DNA of 64,000 nt, from contig NZ_JABVCF010000018.1 of assembly GCF_014595955.1 (NCBI RefSeq), positions 31,271 to 95,270 on the forward strand. Direction: 5' to 3'. Under the pieces are notes generated by a model. It was given only the letters and a program-made list of their open reading frames with translations, made no database searches and was not told where the DNA came from. This document shows positions 9,174 to 17,842 of the stretch, in pieces; within the stretch, counting starts at the first letter, position 1; every line of letters starts with the position of its first letter. The position numbers and the translations under genes were made by a program. The stretch is from Pseudaminobacter soli (ex Zhang et al. 2022) (lineage in GTDB: Bacteria > Pseudomonadota > Alphaproteobacteria > Rhizobiales > Rhizobiaceae).

Positions 9174-10469
9174 ATGGTCGCCGCCGGCGCTGGCTTTCTC
9201 CTGTCATTCGTCCTCATCTTCCTGCGCGTTCCGATTGCGGTGGCGCTCGGCATAACCGGCTTCGTCGGCTTCGGCATGCTGATCGGCTGGAAGCAGTCGT
9301 CGATCATGCTGGCGCTGACCACCCGCGACGCGGCGATGTCCTACTCGATGTGCGTCATCCCGCTGTTCATCCTGATGGGCAATTTCATCGCCGGCACGGG
9401 CGTGTCGCGCGAGCTCTACAAGGCCGCGCAGGCCTTCCTCGGCGGAAGACGAGGCGGCCTTGCGAGCGCAACGGTGTGGTCCTGCGGCGGCTTCGCCATG
9501 GTGTGCGGGTCGAGCGTCGCCACCGTGGTGACCATGGGCAAGGTGGCGCTGCCGTCGATGCGCTCGTTCCAGTACAAGGACAGCCTGAGCGCGGCCACCA
9601 TTGCCGCGGGCGCGACGCTCGGCATCATCATCCCGCCGAGCGTGCTCCTGGTGATCTACGGGATCATGACCGAGACTCATATCGGCAAGCTCTACGCCGC
9701 GGCGCTCGTTCCCGGCGCGCTTGGCATCCTCGGCTATGTCGCGGCGGTCAAATGGACGGTCTGGCGCGATCCGGCGTCGGCTCCGAGCGCCGTGAAGTCG
9801 TCGCGGCAGGAGCGCTACGAGGCGCTCCTCAGCGTCTGGCCGGTGGCCCTGCTGTTCGCCCTGGTGCTCGGCGGCATCTACAGCGGCATCTTCACGGCGA
9901 CCGAGGCGGCGGGCATTGGCGCGTTTGGCGCCTTCTGCCTCGCGCTCGCCCGCCGCCGTCTGACCAAGCAAGTGCTCTACGACATCCTGCTCGACAGCGC
10001 CCAGTCCACCGCCGTGATTTTCGGCCTGATGATCGGCGCGCTGATCTTCACGGAGTTCCTCAATTACACCGGTGCGCACACTGCGCTTCTGTCGTTCGTG
10101 CAGGATTCCGGCTTTTCGCCGTTCATGGTGATCATCGTCATCTGCGTCATCTACATCATCCTCGGCGCGCTCATGGAGGAGCTGTCCATGATGCTGCTGA
10201 CGGTGCCGCTGTTCTTCCCGATCGTCACCGGCCTCGGCTACGATCCAGTCTGGTTCGGGGTCCTGGTGATCGTGCTATGCGAACTGGGCATGATCGCGCC
10301 GCCAGTCGGCGTGAACCTGTTCGTGGTCAGGTCGTTCGCCCCCGACATCCCGATCACTACGGTGGTGCGCGGCATCGGCCCGTTCGTGGCGGCCGACATC
10401 ATCCGCGTCTTCGTCATCGCGTCGTTTCCGATCCTGTCGCTCTACCTTCCGGCCCTGTTCTTCGACTGA
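9174..10469 (+). CDS. dctM: TRAP transporter large permease (DctM family)
   Basis: 431 residues, about twelve membrane segments, the length expected for a DctM subunit. The conserved TRAP segment GATLGIIIPPSVLLVIYG and the matching second-half segment GMIAPPVGVNLFVV are visible; such repeats line the transport site. It forms the ion-coupled channel with DctQ. It is the only TRAP permease in the window although five DctP proteins are encoded. A hairpin terminator follows at 10495-10524. Confidence 0.95.
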   Translation: MVAAGAGFLLSFVLIFLRVPIAVALGITGFVGFGMLIGWKQSSIMLALTTRDAAMSYSMCVIPLFILMGNFIAGTGVSRELYKAAQAFLGGRRGGLASATVWSCGGFAMVCGSSVATVVTMGKVALPSMRSFQYKDSLSAATIAAGATLGIIIPPSVLLVIYGIMTETHIGKLYAAALVPGALGILGYVAAVKWTVWRDPASAPSAVKSSRQERYEALLSVWPVALLFALVLGGIYSGIFTATEAAGIGAFGAFCLALARRRLTKQVLYDILLDSAQSTAVIFGLMIGALIFTEFLNYTGAHTALLSFVQDSGFSPFMVIIVICVIYIILGALMEELSMMLLTVPLFFPIVTGLGYDPVWFGVLVIVLCELGMIAPPVGVNLFVVRSFAPDIPITTVVRGIGPFVAADIIRVFVIASFPILSLYLPALFFD

Positions 10470-10494
10470 TCGGGGCATCCAAAGCCAATCGGGA

Positions 10495-10524
10495 AAACGG
10501 GCGCTCCGCGCCCGTTTCTTGTTT
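10495..10524 (+). terminator. Rho-independent terminator after dctM
   Basis: Stem AAACGGGCG paired with CGCCCGTTT, short loop, then a T-rich tail (CTTGTTT). It lies 25 nt after the dctM stop codon. Confidence 0.75.
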
Positions 10525-10829
10525 AACCGCAGGATTTGAGCGGCCCCTATCCTCAACGGACGCTGCCCAAGCGGCGCAGAGGTGTCGCCGTCAGGCGGAG
10601 CATCCGACGCTCTCACTTTTTGCTGCCGAGATAAGCGAAATCTCTGGCGGGTAGGCCGCGGAGATCTCTTGAGGCGCTGCGCCGCCCGAATGCGAACGTG
10701 TGCCCTTATCAGGGGGCGATACAGACCTTTTCAATACATTGCCTAGCCTCCCTCGGTGTTCTGTGCGCCAGCTTTGAGATGTGCGCGCACCGCCCCGCAT
10801 GATCGGAAGACGACCGCCTCCATGTCGGC

Positions 10830-10858
10830 ACAAAAAAAGACCCGCATCGAAGCGGGTC
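10830..10858 (-). terminator. Rho-independent terminator after the LuxR-type gene
   Basis: On the minus strand GACCCGC and GCGGGTC form a stem with a 6-nt loop, followed by a run of seven Ts. It lies about 40 nt past the LuxR-type stop codon. Confidence 0.8.
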
Positions 10859-10900
10859 AGGCAGGGGAGGAGGCTTGATTGCTACTGTGGCGGCCGCCTG

Positions 10901-11710
10901 TCAGTTCAGGGTGGCGGCGGCTTCGGGCTCGCTGCGCGTCGCGCTCCACAGCGCCAGATACCAGATCAGCAACTCGCGCTGGCTGCCGATCCCGAGCCTC
11001 AGATAGGCTCGCTTGCGATAGGTCATCACGCTCTCCTTGCCGATGCCGAGATCGAGCGCGATGCCGTAGGAGGAAAGCCCGTAGAGGATGCGCGCGCAAA
11101 CCTCGCCTTCGCGCCGCGACAGATCGGTCGCCGACAGCACACATTCCTCGATCTCCGGCAGCGAACTGAGGGCCGGCGTGAGGTTGGGCTTGTTGGCGAC
11201 CAAGTCATTGTGCTTGGCGATCGCGGAAACGAGTATTCCGGCGGTGCGCCGCAGCAACTCGATGTCCATGTCCTGCGCCGGATCGTGCTGCGCCGGGCGA
11301 ACGATGCTCAGGCAGTAGGCGGCGTCGGCCTTGCGCGTCGCGACGAGGATACGCTGCCGGCGCCCGGCGGCGAATCCACAGGCGCGTGCCCCGGCTTCCG
11401 GGATGCCTGCGATTTCGATGCGCACCGCATCAACGGCAACCATGCTGAGCTGGCGCTTTATCTCGTAGGCCGAGAGATCCGGCCCGGCAGGTGCCGCTTC
11501 GAGGTTGGCGCAGACGAGCAGGGACAGTTCCCCGCCACGGAGCTGGTAAGCCGCGCAATGGTCGGCCCCGACGACGGCGGCGGCGAAGGACAGCACGCGT
11601 TCGGCGAAATCATGGGCGCCGATCGACTCCACGATGGCCGAGAGCGCGGAACCGTCCTGAAGCACAGGGCGGTCCGTCGGCGCATGCGCGGCATTCAGCG
11701 TGATTGTCAT
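10901..11710 (-). CDS. LuxR-family transcriptional regulator
   Basis: 269 residues. The C-terminus (about 198-255) is a LuxR/NarL helix-turn-helix: LSRREGEVCARILYGLSSYG, then LDLGIGKESVMTYRKRAYLR. The first about 190 residues look like a ligand-sensing region but match neither a receiver domain (no phospho-acceptor pattern) nor an obvious acyl-homoserine-lactone domain. It is monocistronic, with a strong terminator and an unusually AT-rich upstream region. Its place in the island and the CTG...CAG edges of the recurrent operator, which resemble lux-type boxes, make it my first candidate for the island's activator. That link is inference. Confidence 0.88.
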   Translation of the reverse strand: MTITLNAAHAPTDRPVLQDGSALSAIVESIGAHDFAERVLSFAAAVVGADHCAAYQLRGGELSLLVCANLEAAPAGPDLSAYEIKRQLSMVAVDAVRIEIAGIPEAGARACGFAAGRRQRILVATRKADAAYCLSIVRPAQHDPAQDMDIELLRRTAGILVSAIAKHNDLVANKPNLTPALSSLPEIEECVLSATDLSRREGEVCARILYGLSSYGIALDLGIGKESVMTYRKRAYLRLGIGSQRELLIWYLALWSATRSEPEAAATLN

Positions 11711-12264
11711 TAACTCCTCCCTGACAATGCAACTGGCAACACGATAATTTCATTCTGAAAATATTTCAATACGAAATCAATGTTGCAATGCACGCCAGTT
11801 ATGTAATTGAAAATGCTTATATAAATGGCTGTCACACATAGTGAACATTTTAGCTCAGGTTTTGTATTTTGCTCCGCACCGTGTTTTTCGGGATCCGAAG
11901 TATTTCGGCCGCTCCCCGCAGCCCCGAGCAGCCGGCCGTCGGTCGGCAACTGCGCATGCCGCCGACCCGTTTTCGCAAGGAGTCGCCGCAGCAATCTGGG
12001 GTCATTCATCGGAATGGAGCGAGGGGCTCGATAGCGCTCGAGCGGGGCGAACTCGCGCGCCGCAACGAATCTTGGGAATCCGGATCAGGCTCGGGTCGTC
12101 TCCGTCTCGGATCGCCCCTATTGCCCGAACTCGTTTAGCCCTCCTCCCCAATTGGCCGACGTACACGCCGTCGGCCAAACAAGCTCGCGCGGCTTGCCAG
12201 CTCAGGGTGGAGAGAGGGCCGGACTTTACGGCCCTTGTCGTTGTCTTCGGATTGCGCCGCAGCT
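11711..12264. other. Long intergenic region, AT-rich in its first 170 bases
   Basis: 554 bases between the LuxR-type start and the ferredoxin stop. Bases 11711-11880 are far more AT-rich than the surrounding sequence and probably hold the LuxR-type promoter. No gene was found in either direction. A perfect 9-bp inverted repeat is at 12152-12178, and a GGGCCG/CGGCCC hairpin near 12220-12240 may end the ferredoxin transcript. No island operator copy is present. Confidence 0.6.
12152..12178. repeat. Inverted repeat downstream of the ferredoxin gene
   Basis: TTGGCCGAC and GTCGGCCAA are exact complements around a 9-nt loop. There is no T-run, so it is either a weak terminator, an RNA-stabilising hairpin or an unrelated protein site. 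Confidence 0.5.
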
Positions 12265-12588
12265 TCAAAGCTGCGGGTCGGCGATGCGCACGGTAAGCCC
12301 GTCCATCTCTTCGGTCACTACGAGCTGGCAGCTCAGGCGGCTGCACGGAGACCGTCCCATCGCCGTGAAGTCGAGCATCTGGTCTTCGTTCGGCTGGACC
12401 GGCGGCATCCTGTCCAGATAGCCGTCCTCCACCAGCACATGGCAGGTGGCGCATGTCAGCCCGCCGCCGCAGTCGCCGACGATCCCGTCTATGCCATGCG
12501 CCGTCGCCGCACGCATGAGGCTGGTGCCGACGGGGATGTCGAGCTCGATCCGGGATTCGTCGGGGTTGATGAAAGTGACTTTGGGCAT
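12265..12588 (-). CDS. [2Fe-2S] ferredoxin, adrenodoxin/putidaredoxin type
   Basis: 107 residues with the four cluster cysteines in the order C-x5-C-x2-C (DCGGGLTCATC, about 39-48) and a distant fourth in RLSCQL near 86. This is the plant/vertebrate-type cluster of ferredoxins that serve class I P450s. It is the last gene of a minus-strand run with three P450s and is the only ferredoxin in the window. It is therefore the likely electron donor to most or all eight P450s, reduced by the reductase at 16581-17807. The start MPKVTFINPDE lies 20 nt past the neighbouring P450 stop. Confidence 0.95.
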   Translation of the reverse strand: MPKVTFINPDESRIELDIPVGTSLMRAATAHGIDGIVGDCGGGLTCATCHVLVEDGYLDRMPPVQPNEDQMLDFTAMGRSPCSRLSCQLVVTEEMDGLTVRIADPQL

Positions 12589-12608
12589 CGGCAGAACCTC
12601 GTTTGCTG

Positions 12609-13823
12609 TCAGGCGGCGCGGACGAGCCGCAGCGGAAGGCGCTCAAGCGTCCGCAATGTATTGACGAGCCTGTACTCCGGCGTGCCGGCAGACTCGATTC
12701 TCTCGACGCGCCGCAACAGCGCTCCGAGAATGCATTCGGCTTCGAGCCGCGCGATCATCTGGCCGATGCAGATGTGGTGCCCGACGCCTAGCGCTAGATG
12801 AATGCCTGCGGTCTCGCGGTCGACGTCGAAGCGCTCGGGGTCCGCGAACTTGCGGGCGTCACGGTTGGCGGATCCGAGAAAGTTGGCGATCTTGGTGTCG
12901 TCTTGGAGACGCAGGCCGGACAGGACCTGTCCACCCTTGGTCGTCCGGAACATGACTTGCGAGGGCGATTGAAGTCGGATCGCCTCGTCGAAGGCGCCTC
13001 GCACCTTCGACGGATCGGCCTTCACCTTCGCCCATTCGCCGGGGTTGCTCGCCAGCAGGTTGAGCGTGTGGCCAATGCCGGCGATGGTGGTGTCGACACC
13101 GGCGCGCAGGAAGGATCGTACCTGCACGCCCGCTGTGCCCTTCTCGAAATCGCCGGCATCTTCAGCCTGGTAGATCTTCTCGCCGAAACCGCCGGGCAGC
13201 ATGCTCTCGCGCTGAAAGCTGTGCTGGTACTGATCAAGGATCGGCGAGACTCGGTCGAGGGACTTCTTCAAAAGTTCGTTGTTCGGGCCGATCTGGTTGA
13301 AGTTCATCTCGCCGATGGCGACGAAATTCTCGCGCGGCATGTCGACGCCGAGTACGTCGGGAAAGACCTTAAGCACGAAGGCTTCGACGAGTTCGCGTAC
13401 CGCCTCGATCTCACCCTTGGCGACGGCGCGCTCCGCCACCGTCTCGGCTTCCGCGGCGAAGTGCTCGCGCCACTGCCGGATCACCAGCGGCGAGAGGACC
13501 TTGGTCAGGGCGCCGCGGATTTTCGTATGCCGCGGCGGGTCGACTTCGGTGATCGGGCTCGGCGTGCGCCAGGCGCCCGGCTTGCGGATGTCCGACATGC
13601 CGATGCCGCCTTCCGAGGTGAAGCGTACATAGTCGCTCATGACGGTCCGCACTTCCTCGTAGCGGCCGACGGCATAGATGCCGTATTTCGGGATGAACAC
13701 GACCGGCGCGGTCTCTCGCAGCCTTTCGTGGAAGGGATAGGGGTTCTCGATGTTCTCGTCCGAGAACGGATCGACGTCGAGGACCGGAGGTTCGGGTAAC
13801 CGTTCAAAGGCGGCGTTCGTCAT
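12609..13823 (-). CDS. Cytochrome P450, CYP199-like, copy B
   Basis: 404 residues. Helix I reads RAGVDTTIAGIGH with the usual acid-threonine pair, ExxR is DEAIR, and the haem loop is LALGVGHHICIG. The normally invariant phenylalanine at the loop start is leucine here. NFNQIGPNNELLKKS and LPGGFGEKIY match CYP199A proteins. It is the first P450 upstream of the ferredoxin (20 nt gap), suggesting co-transcription. The reaction is probably hydroxylation or O-demethylation of a substituted aromatic or terpenoid acid; the substrate is not known. Confidence 0.92.
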   Translation of the reverse strand: MTNAAFERLPEPPVLDVDPFSDENIENPYPFHERLRETAPVVFIPKYGIYAVGRYEEVRTVMSDYVRFTSEGGIGMSDIRKPGAWRTPSPITEVDPPRHTKIRGALTKVLSPLVIRQWREHFAAEAETVAERAVAKGEIEAVRELVEAFVLKVFPDVLGVDMPRENFVAIGEMNFNQIGPNNELLKKSLDRVSPILDQYQHSFQRESMLPGGFGEKIYQAEDAGDFEKGTAGVQVRSFLRAGVDTTIAGIGHTLNLLASNPGEWAKVKADPSKVRGAFDEAIRLQSPSQVMFRTTKGGQVLSGLRLQDDTKIANFLGSANRDARKFADPERFDVDRETAGIHLALGVGHHICIGQMIARLEAECILGALLRRVERIESAGTPEYRLVNTLRTLERLPLRLVRAA

Positions 13824-13856
13824 TCTTGGTGGTTCCTACGGCGAACTGCACGGTGC

Positions 13857-15089
13857 TCAGGCACGGGTCACGCGCAGAGGCAGTTCCTTCAGGGTGCGCA
13901 AGGTGTTGATGATCCGGTAGGACGGCTCGCCGGCGATCTCGATGGTCGCGGTCCGCCGCGCCAGCGCCGATAGGATGACTTCCGCCTCGAGCCGGGCGAT
14001 CATCTGGCCGATGCAGATATGAGCACCGCTGCCGAAGGCGAGGTGGATGCCGGCTGCGCCGCGGCGGATGTCGTAGCTGTCGGGATGGTCCCAGCGCCTG
14101 GGGTCGCGGTTGGCGGCGCCCATGAAGATGGCGACCTTCCTGTCGGCATCGAGCCGTACGCCGCCCAGAACCGTTTCGCGCACGACTGTACGGAACTGCG
14201 TCTGCGACGGCGCTTCGTGGCGGATAGCTTCTTCGAAGGCGCCGCGCACGAGCGCTGGTTCGGTGCGGATGGCGTCCCACTGTTCGGGGCTGCGCGCCAG
14301 TTGGTTCAGCGCGAAGCCGATACCGGCGATGGTGGTGTCCATGCCGCCGCGGATGAAGGAGCGCACCAATCCAGGCGCGCTGTCAGCCGGCAGTTCGCTG
14401 GCATCCTGCGCCAGATAGATCTGCTCGCCGAAGCCTCCCGGCCGCATGCTCTCTCGCTGGAAGCTCTTTTGATACCATTCCAGGATCGGTTCCACTTTCC
14501 TCAGCGAACGCTGGAAGATCTCGTTGTTCGGACCTATGGCGTTGAAGTTCATGTCACCGATGGCGACCGCGTTCTCGTGCGGAATGTCGACGCCGATGGC
14601 ATTCGGGAAGACGGTGAGCACGAAACCTTCGGCGATCTCTTTGACGGCGTCGAAGGTGCCGAGGTCGAGAATGCGCTCGACGATCCGCTCTGCTTCGACT
14701 TCGAAATCAGCGCGCCACTTGCGGATGACGAAGGGCGAGATGATGCGGGTGAGCACGGCCCTCAGCTTCGTGTGCTCGGGCGGGTCGGTTTCCAACAGCG
14801 GGCTGCGCGGCCGCCAAGCGCCGGGCTTGCGCAGGTCGTACATCCCCGTGCCGGCGCTTGCCATGAACCGCTCATCGTCGGAAAGCACAGTCTTGGCTTC
14901 TTCGTGCCGTCCGACCGCATAGATTCCGTACGGCCTCAGCAACACCACCGCGCCGGTCTCGCGCAATGCGGCGTGGAATGGATAGGGATCGGCAAGCACC
15001 GTCTCGGTGAAAGGATCGATGTCCAGGACCGGGGCTTCGATCCCGTCCTTGCCTGCCTGCGCCGTGGCTTGTGTGGCTTCGCGCAGCAT
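13857..15089 (-). CDS. Cytochrome P450, CYP199-like, copy C
   Basis: 410 residues with helix I IRGGMDTTIAGIGF, ExxR EEAIR and a canonical haem loop HLAFGSGAHICIG. It retains NFNAIGPNNEIFQRS and RPGGFGEQIY, shared with copy B and with CYP199A2/A4. It lies between two sister P450 genes with gaps of 33 and 5 nt, so the set is one operon. Sequence divergence in the N-terminal substrate-recognition part suggests that the three act on different positions or intermediates. Confidence 0.93.
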   Translation of the reverse strand: MLREATQATAQAGKDGIEAPVLDIDPFTETVLADPYPFHAALRETGAVVLLRPYGIYAVGRHEEAKTVLSDDERFMASAGTGMYDLRKPGAWRPRSPLLETDPPEHTKLRAVLTRIISPFVIRKWRADFEVEAERIVERILDLGTFDAVKEIAEGFVLTVFPNAIGVDIPHENAVAIGDMNFNAIGPNNEIFQRSLRKVEPILEWYQKSFQRESMRPGGFGEQIYLAQDASELPADSAPGLVRSFIRGGMDTTIAGIGFALNQLARSPEQWDAIRTEPALVRGAFEEAIRHEAPSQTQFRTVVRETVLGGVRLDADRKVAIFMGAANRDPRRWDHPDSYDIRRGAAGIHLAFGSGAHICIGQMIARLEAEVILSALARRTATIEIAGEPSYRIINTLRTLKELPLRVTRA

Positions 15090-15094
15090 GGCGG

Positions 15095-16309
15095 TTACGT
15101 CACGACGGCGCGCAGCGGCAGGTAATCGAGCGTGCGCATCTGGTTGATCGGTCGGTAGCGTGGCTCGCCGGCCGGCTCCAGCACCTCAAATCGTGTCACC
15201 AGCGCCTTCAGAATCGCCTCGGCCTCGAGCCGCGCGATCATCTGGCCGATGCAGATATGCGCGCCGGTACCGAAACCGAGATGGATGCCGGTGGTATCGC
15301 GCGTGACATCGAACCTGTCCGGATCCTCCCATTTGCGCGGATCGCGGTTGGCAGAGCCTAGAAACACGCCGACCTTGGTGTCAGGCCGAAGGCGTAGGCC
15401 GGAGAGTTCAACGGGGCCGGTGGTCGTGCGATAGGTCACCTGGAAGGGCGATTCCAGCCGCACTGCCTCTTCGAAGGCGGCCCGCACCTTGCTCGGATCG
15501 GACTTTACGATCGCCCATTGGTCGGGGTTCTGCGCCAGCTTGTTTAGCGTATGGCCGATGCCGGTAATGGTGGAATCGGTGCCGCCGCCGACGAACGAGC
15601 GCACCATGTTGGAGGCGATTCCTTCCTCGAACTCGCCGCGATCTTCGGCGTCGAACAGCATCTCGGCAATCGAACCCGGTGTGACGCCTTCGCGCCGTAC
15701 GCTGTTCTCGAACCATTCGAGATAGGGCTTCGCCCGTTCCATCGCGCGGTGGTAGAGCTCGTTGGGCGGGCCGCTCTGGTTGAAGCGCATCTCGCCGATG
15801 GCGAGGATTTCCTTGCGCGGCAGCTTCACGCCGACGGCTTCCGGAAAGACCTTCAGCACGAAGGCTTCCGCCACATCCTCGACGCCGTCGAACTCGCCTT
15901 TCGCGACCAGATCCTCCACCAGCCGCTTCGCCTCGGTCTCGAAATGCTCCCGCCAGCGCCGGATCACGATCGGCGACAGGTATTTCGTCAGGGTGGCGCG
16001 GATGGCGGTGTGGCCGGGCGGGTCGTTTTCAAGCAGGCGATTGGGGATGCGGAAGTCGCCGGGCTTGCGGATGTCCTGGATGCCGATCCCGCCGCGCGCG
16101 GTGAAGCGAGAATGATCGTTCAGCACGATCGTCGCCTCGGCGTGGCGGCCGACGGCATAGACGCCGTAGCGCTCGATGAAGGCGGCCGGGCCGGCCTCGC
16201 GCAGCCGCTCGTGGAAAGGATAGGGATCGCGCAGGACCTCGAGCGAATAGGGATCGACGTGGAGAACCGGCGCATCGGCCGTCTCCGTGCTCAGCGCTGC
16301 TTCACTCAT
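15095..16309 (-). CDS. Cytochrome P450, CYP199-like, copy D
   Basis: 404 residues with helix I VGGGTDSTITGIGH, ExxR EEAVR and haem loop LGFGTGAHICIG. It is the first gene of the P450(three)-ferredoxin run. The start MSEAALSTETADA is 147 nt from the operator copy at 16456-16477, which lies in the shared control region with the divergent ferredoxin reductase gene. It resembles copy A (NQSGPPNELYHRAMERAKPY) more than copies B and C. Confidence 0.93.
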   Translation of the reverse strand: MSEAALSTETADAPVLHVDPYSLEVLRDPYPFHERLREAGPAAFIERYGVYAVGRHAEATIVLNDHSRFTARGGIGIQDIRKPGDFRIPNRLLENDPPGHTAIRATLTKYLSPIVIRRWREHFETEAKRLVEDLVAKGEFDGVEDVAEAFVLKVFPEAVGVKLPRKEILAIGEMRFNQSGPPNELYHRAMERAKPYLEWFENSVRREGVTPGSIAEMLFDAEDRGEFEEGIASNMVRSFVGGGTDSTITGIGHTLNKLAQNPDQWAIVKSDPSKVRAAFEEAVRLESPFQVTYRTTTGPVELSGLRLRPDTKVGVFLGSANRDPRKWEDPDRFDVTRDTTGIHLGFGTGAHICIGQMIARLEAEAILKALVTRFEVLEPAGEPRYRPINQMRTLDYLPLRAVVT

Positions 16310-16455
16310 GCTCGACTATCAGCCTCAAACCAATCGCTCTGGCATTGTCTTGCCCGCCCACCCCAGGGGGCAGGCCACCCCCGCAAAGCATGGCCGCGGC
16401 GGTTCGTACAAAGTCCTATGATCGGCGTTAGAAGACCACCCGACATGCACCTTAT

Positions 16456-16477
16456 CTGTCCCCCTTCCTGGGGAAAG
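16456..16477. promoter_or_regulatory. Island operator, copy 6
   Basis: Left arm CTGTCCCCC, 4-nt spacer, right arm TGGGGAAAG. It lies between the divergent P450-ferredoxin operon and the ferredoxin reductase gene (103 nt before the latter), so it could couple the redox partners. Confidence 0.5.
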
Positions 16478-16580
16478 CTCCGCGTCCCTTGACGGAGGGA
16501 TACGCGTCCTTTCGCCGCAAGCCGATCATCTGCAGGTATCAGGGCGGAGGCTGGGCCGACGCCAACGAACGAAGGATGAC

Positions 16581-17807
16581 ATGCTGAACGCGATCGTGAT
16601 CGTCGGCGCAGGCCAAGCCGGGTTCCAGACTGCCGCCTCCCTGCGCCAGGACGGGTTTGCCGGATCGATCACGCTTGTCGGTGACGAGGCCGGCATGCCT
16701 TACCAGCGGCCGCCGCTGTCCAAGGCCTATCTGCTCGGCAAGACCGATGCGCCCGGCCTGCTTTTCCGTCCGGAGAAATTCTTCGCCGATCATCGGATCG
16801 ACCTCGTCAACAGCGCGGCGACCGCGCTCGATCGTACCAACCGGCGTGTGAGCCTCGCCGACGGCAACGCTCTTCCCTATGACCACCTCGTGCTGGCCAC
16901 CGGGGCGCACAATCGCTCGCTGCCAGTGCCGGGGGCGGAACTGGACGGCGTCTTCGGCCTCAAGAATCTCGGCGACGCCGATGCGCTGGCCACGCGACTG
17001 GGCGAGATCGAGAACGTCGTCGTGATCGGCGCCGGCTTCATCGGGCTGGAGTTCGCGGCCGTGGCGCGCGCCAACGGCAAGAACGTGCATGTCGTGGAGT
17101 TGGCCGACCGGCCCATGGCGCGCGCCGTATCGAAGGAGATGGCGGAGTTCTTCGCCGACGCCCATCGCGATTGGGGGGTGATGCTCGACTTCGGCCAGGG
17201 CCTGTCGCGCATCGACGGTGAGCGGGGTAGGGTGACTGCTGTCGAACTGACCAATGGGCGCAGACTTCCCGCCGATCTCGTCGTGTTCGGCATCGGTGTG
17301 CTGCCCAACGCGCAACTCGCCTGCGAGGCCGGCCTCGATATTGAAAACGGCATCAAGGTCGATTCCTACTTGCTGACGTCGGATCCGGCGATCTCGGCAA
17401 TCGGCGACTGCGCGATGTTTCCGAGCCAGCACGCCGGCAGCTTCATCCGGCTGGAGTCGGTGCAGAACGCCGCCGATCAGGGGCGTGCCGTGGCCGCCCG
17501 GCTGGTCGGCAAGGGCGCGCCTTATGCCGCGGTGCCGTGGTTCTGGACCGATCAGGGTGACCTCAAGTTGCAGATGGTGGGGCTCTCGGCCGGGCACGAT
17601 GCGACCGTGCGCCTCGGCGATCCCGCGACCCGCAGCTTCTCGATCCTGCTATTCCACAGGGGCAGGCTGATCGCCGTCGAATCGGTGAACCGTCCGGGGG
17701 ATTTCATGGCGGCGCGCAAGATTCTTTCCAGCCGCGCCACGCCGCGCTGGGAGGAGGCTGCGTCGGACGGCTTTGACCTGCGCGCCTGGGAGGCGGCCAA
17801 CCGCTGA
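16581..17807 (+). CDS. NAD(P)H-dependent ferredoxin reductase (putidaredoxin reductase type)
   Basis: 408 residues with two dinucleotide folds: IVIVGAGQAGFQTAASL at the N-terminus binds FAD, and VVIGAGFIGLEFAAVARANG near 148-167 binds NAD(P)H. The family segment PYQRPPLSKAYL and the flavin-contact motif AIGDCAMFP are present. It moves electrons from NAD(P)H to the 2Fe-2S ferredoxin, which then reduces the P450s. It is the only such reductase in the window and is followed 35 nt later by a tandem SnoaL gene, presumably in the same transcript. Confidence 0.95.
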   Translation: MLNAIVIVGAGQAGFQTAASLRQDGFAGSITLVGDEAGMPYQRPPLSKAYLLGKTDAPGLLFRPEKFFADHRIDLVNSAATALDRTNRRVSLADGNALPYDHLVLATGAHNRSLPVPGAELDGVFGLKNLGDADALATRLGEIENVVVIGAGFIGLEFAAVARANGKNVHVVELADRPMARAVSKEMAEFFADAHRDWGVMLDFGQGLSRIDGERGRVTAVELTNGRRLPADLVVFGIGVLPNAQLACEAGLDIENGIKVDSYLLTSDPAISAIGDCAMFPSQHAGSFIRLESVQNAADQGRAVAARLVGKGAPYAAVPWFWTDQGDLKLQMVGLSAGHDATVRLGDPATRSFSILLFHRGRLIAVESVNRPGDFMAARKILSSRATPRWEEAASDGFDLRAWEAANR

Positions 17808-17842
17808 TCGGGCGCCACGCGAATTTCACAAGGGAAGGAAGG

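Larger units (their letters stand above)
10470..10900. other. Intergenic region between dctM and the LuxR-type gene
   Basis: 430 bases between converging genes. It holds a terminator for each side (10495-10524 and 10830-10858). The middle part encodes nothing I recognise and has no operator copy. Confidence 0.6.

Noticed and set aside
10600..10760. Short AT-richer stretch with GAGATCTC-like symmetry between dctM and the LuxR-type gene
   Set aside because: Too short and imperfect to claim as an operator; does not match the recurrent palindrome.
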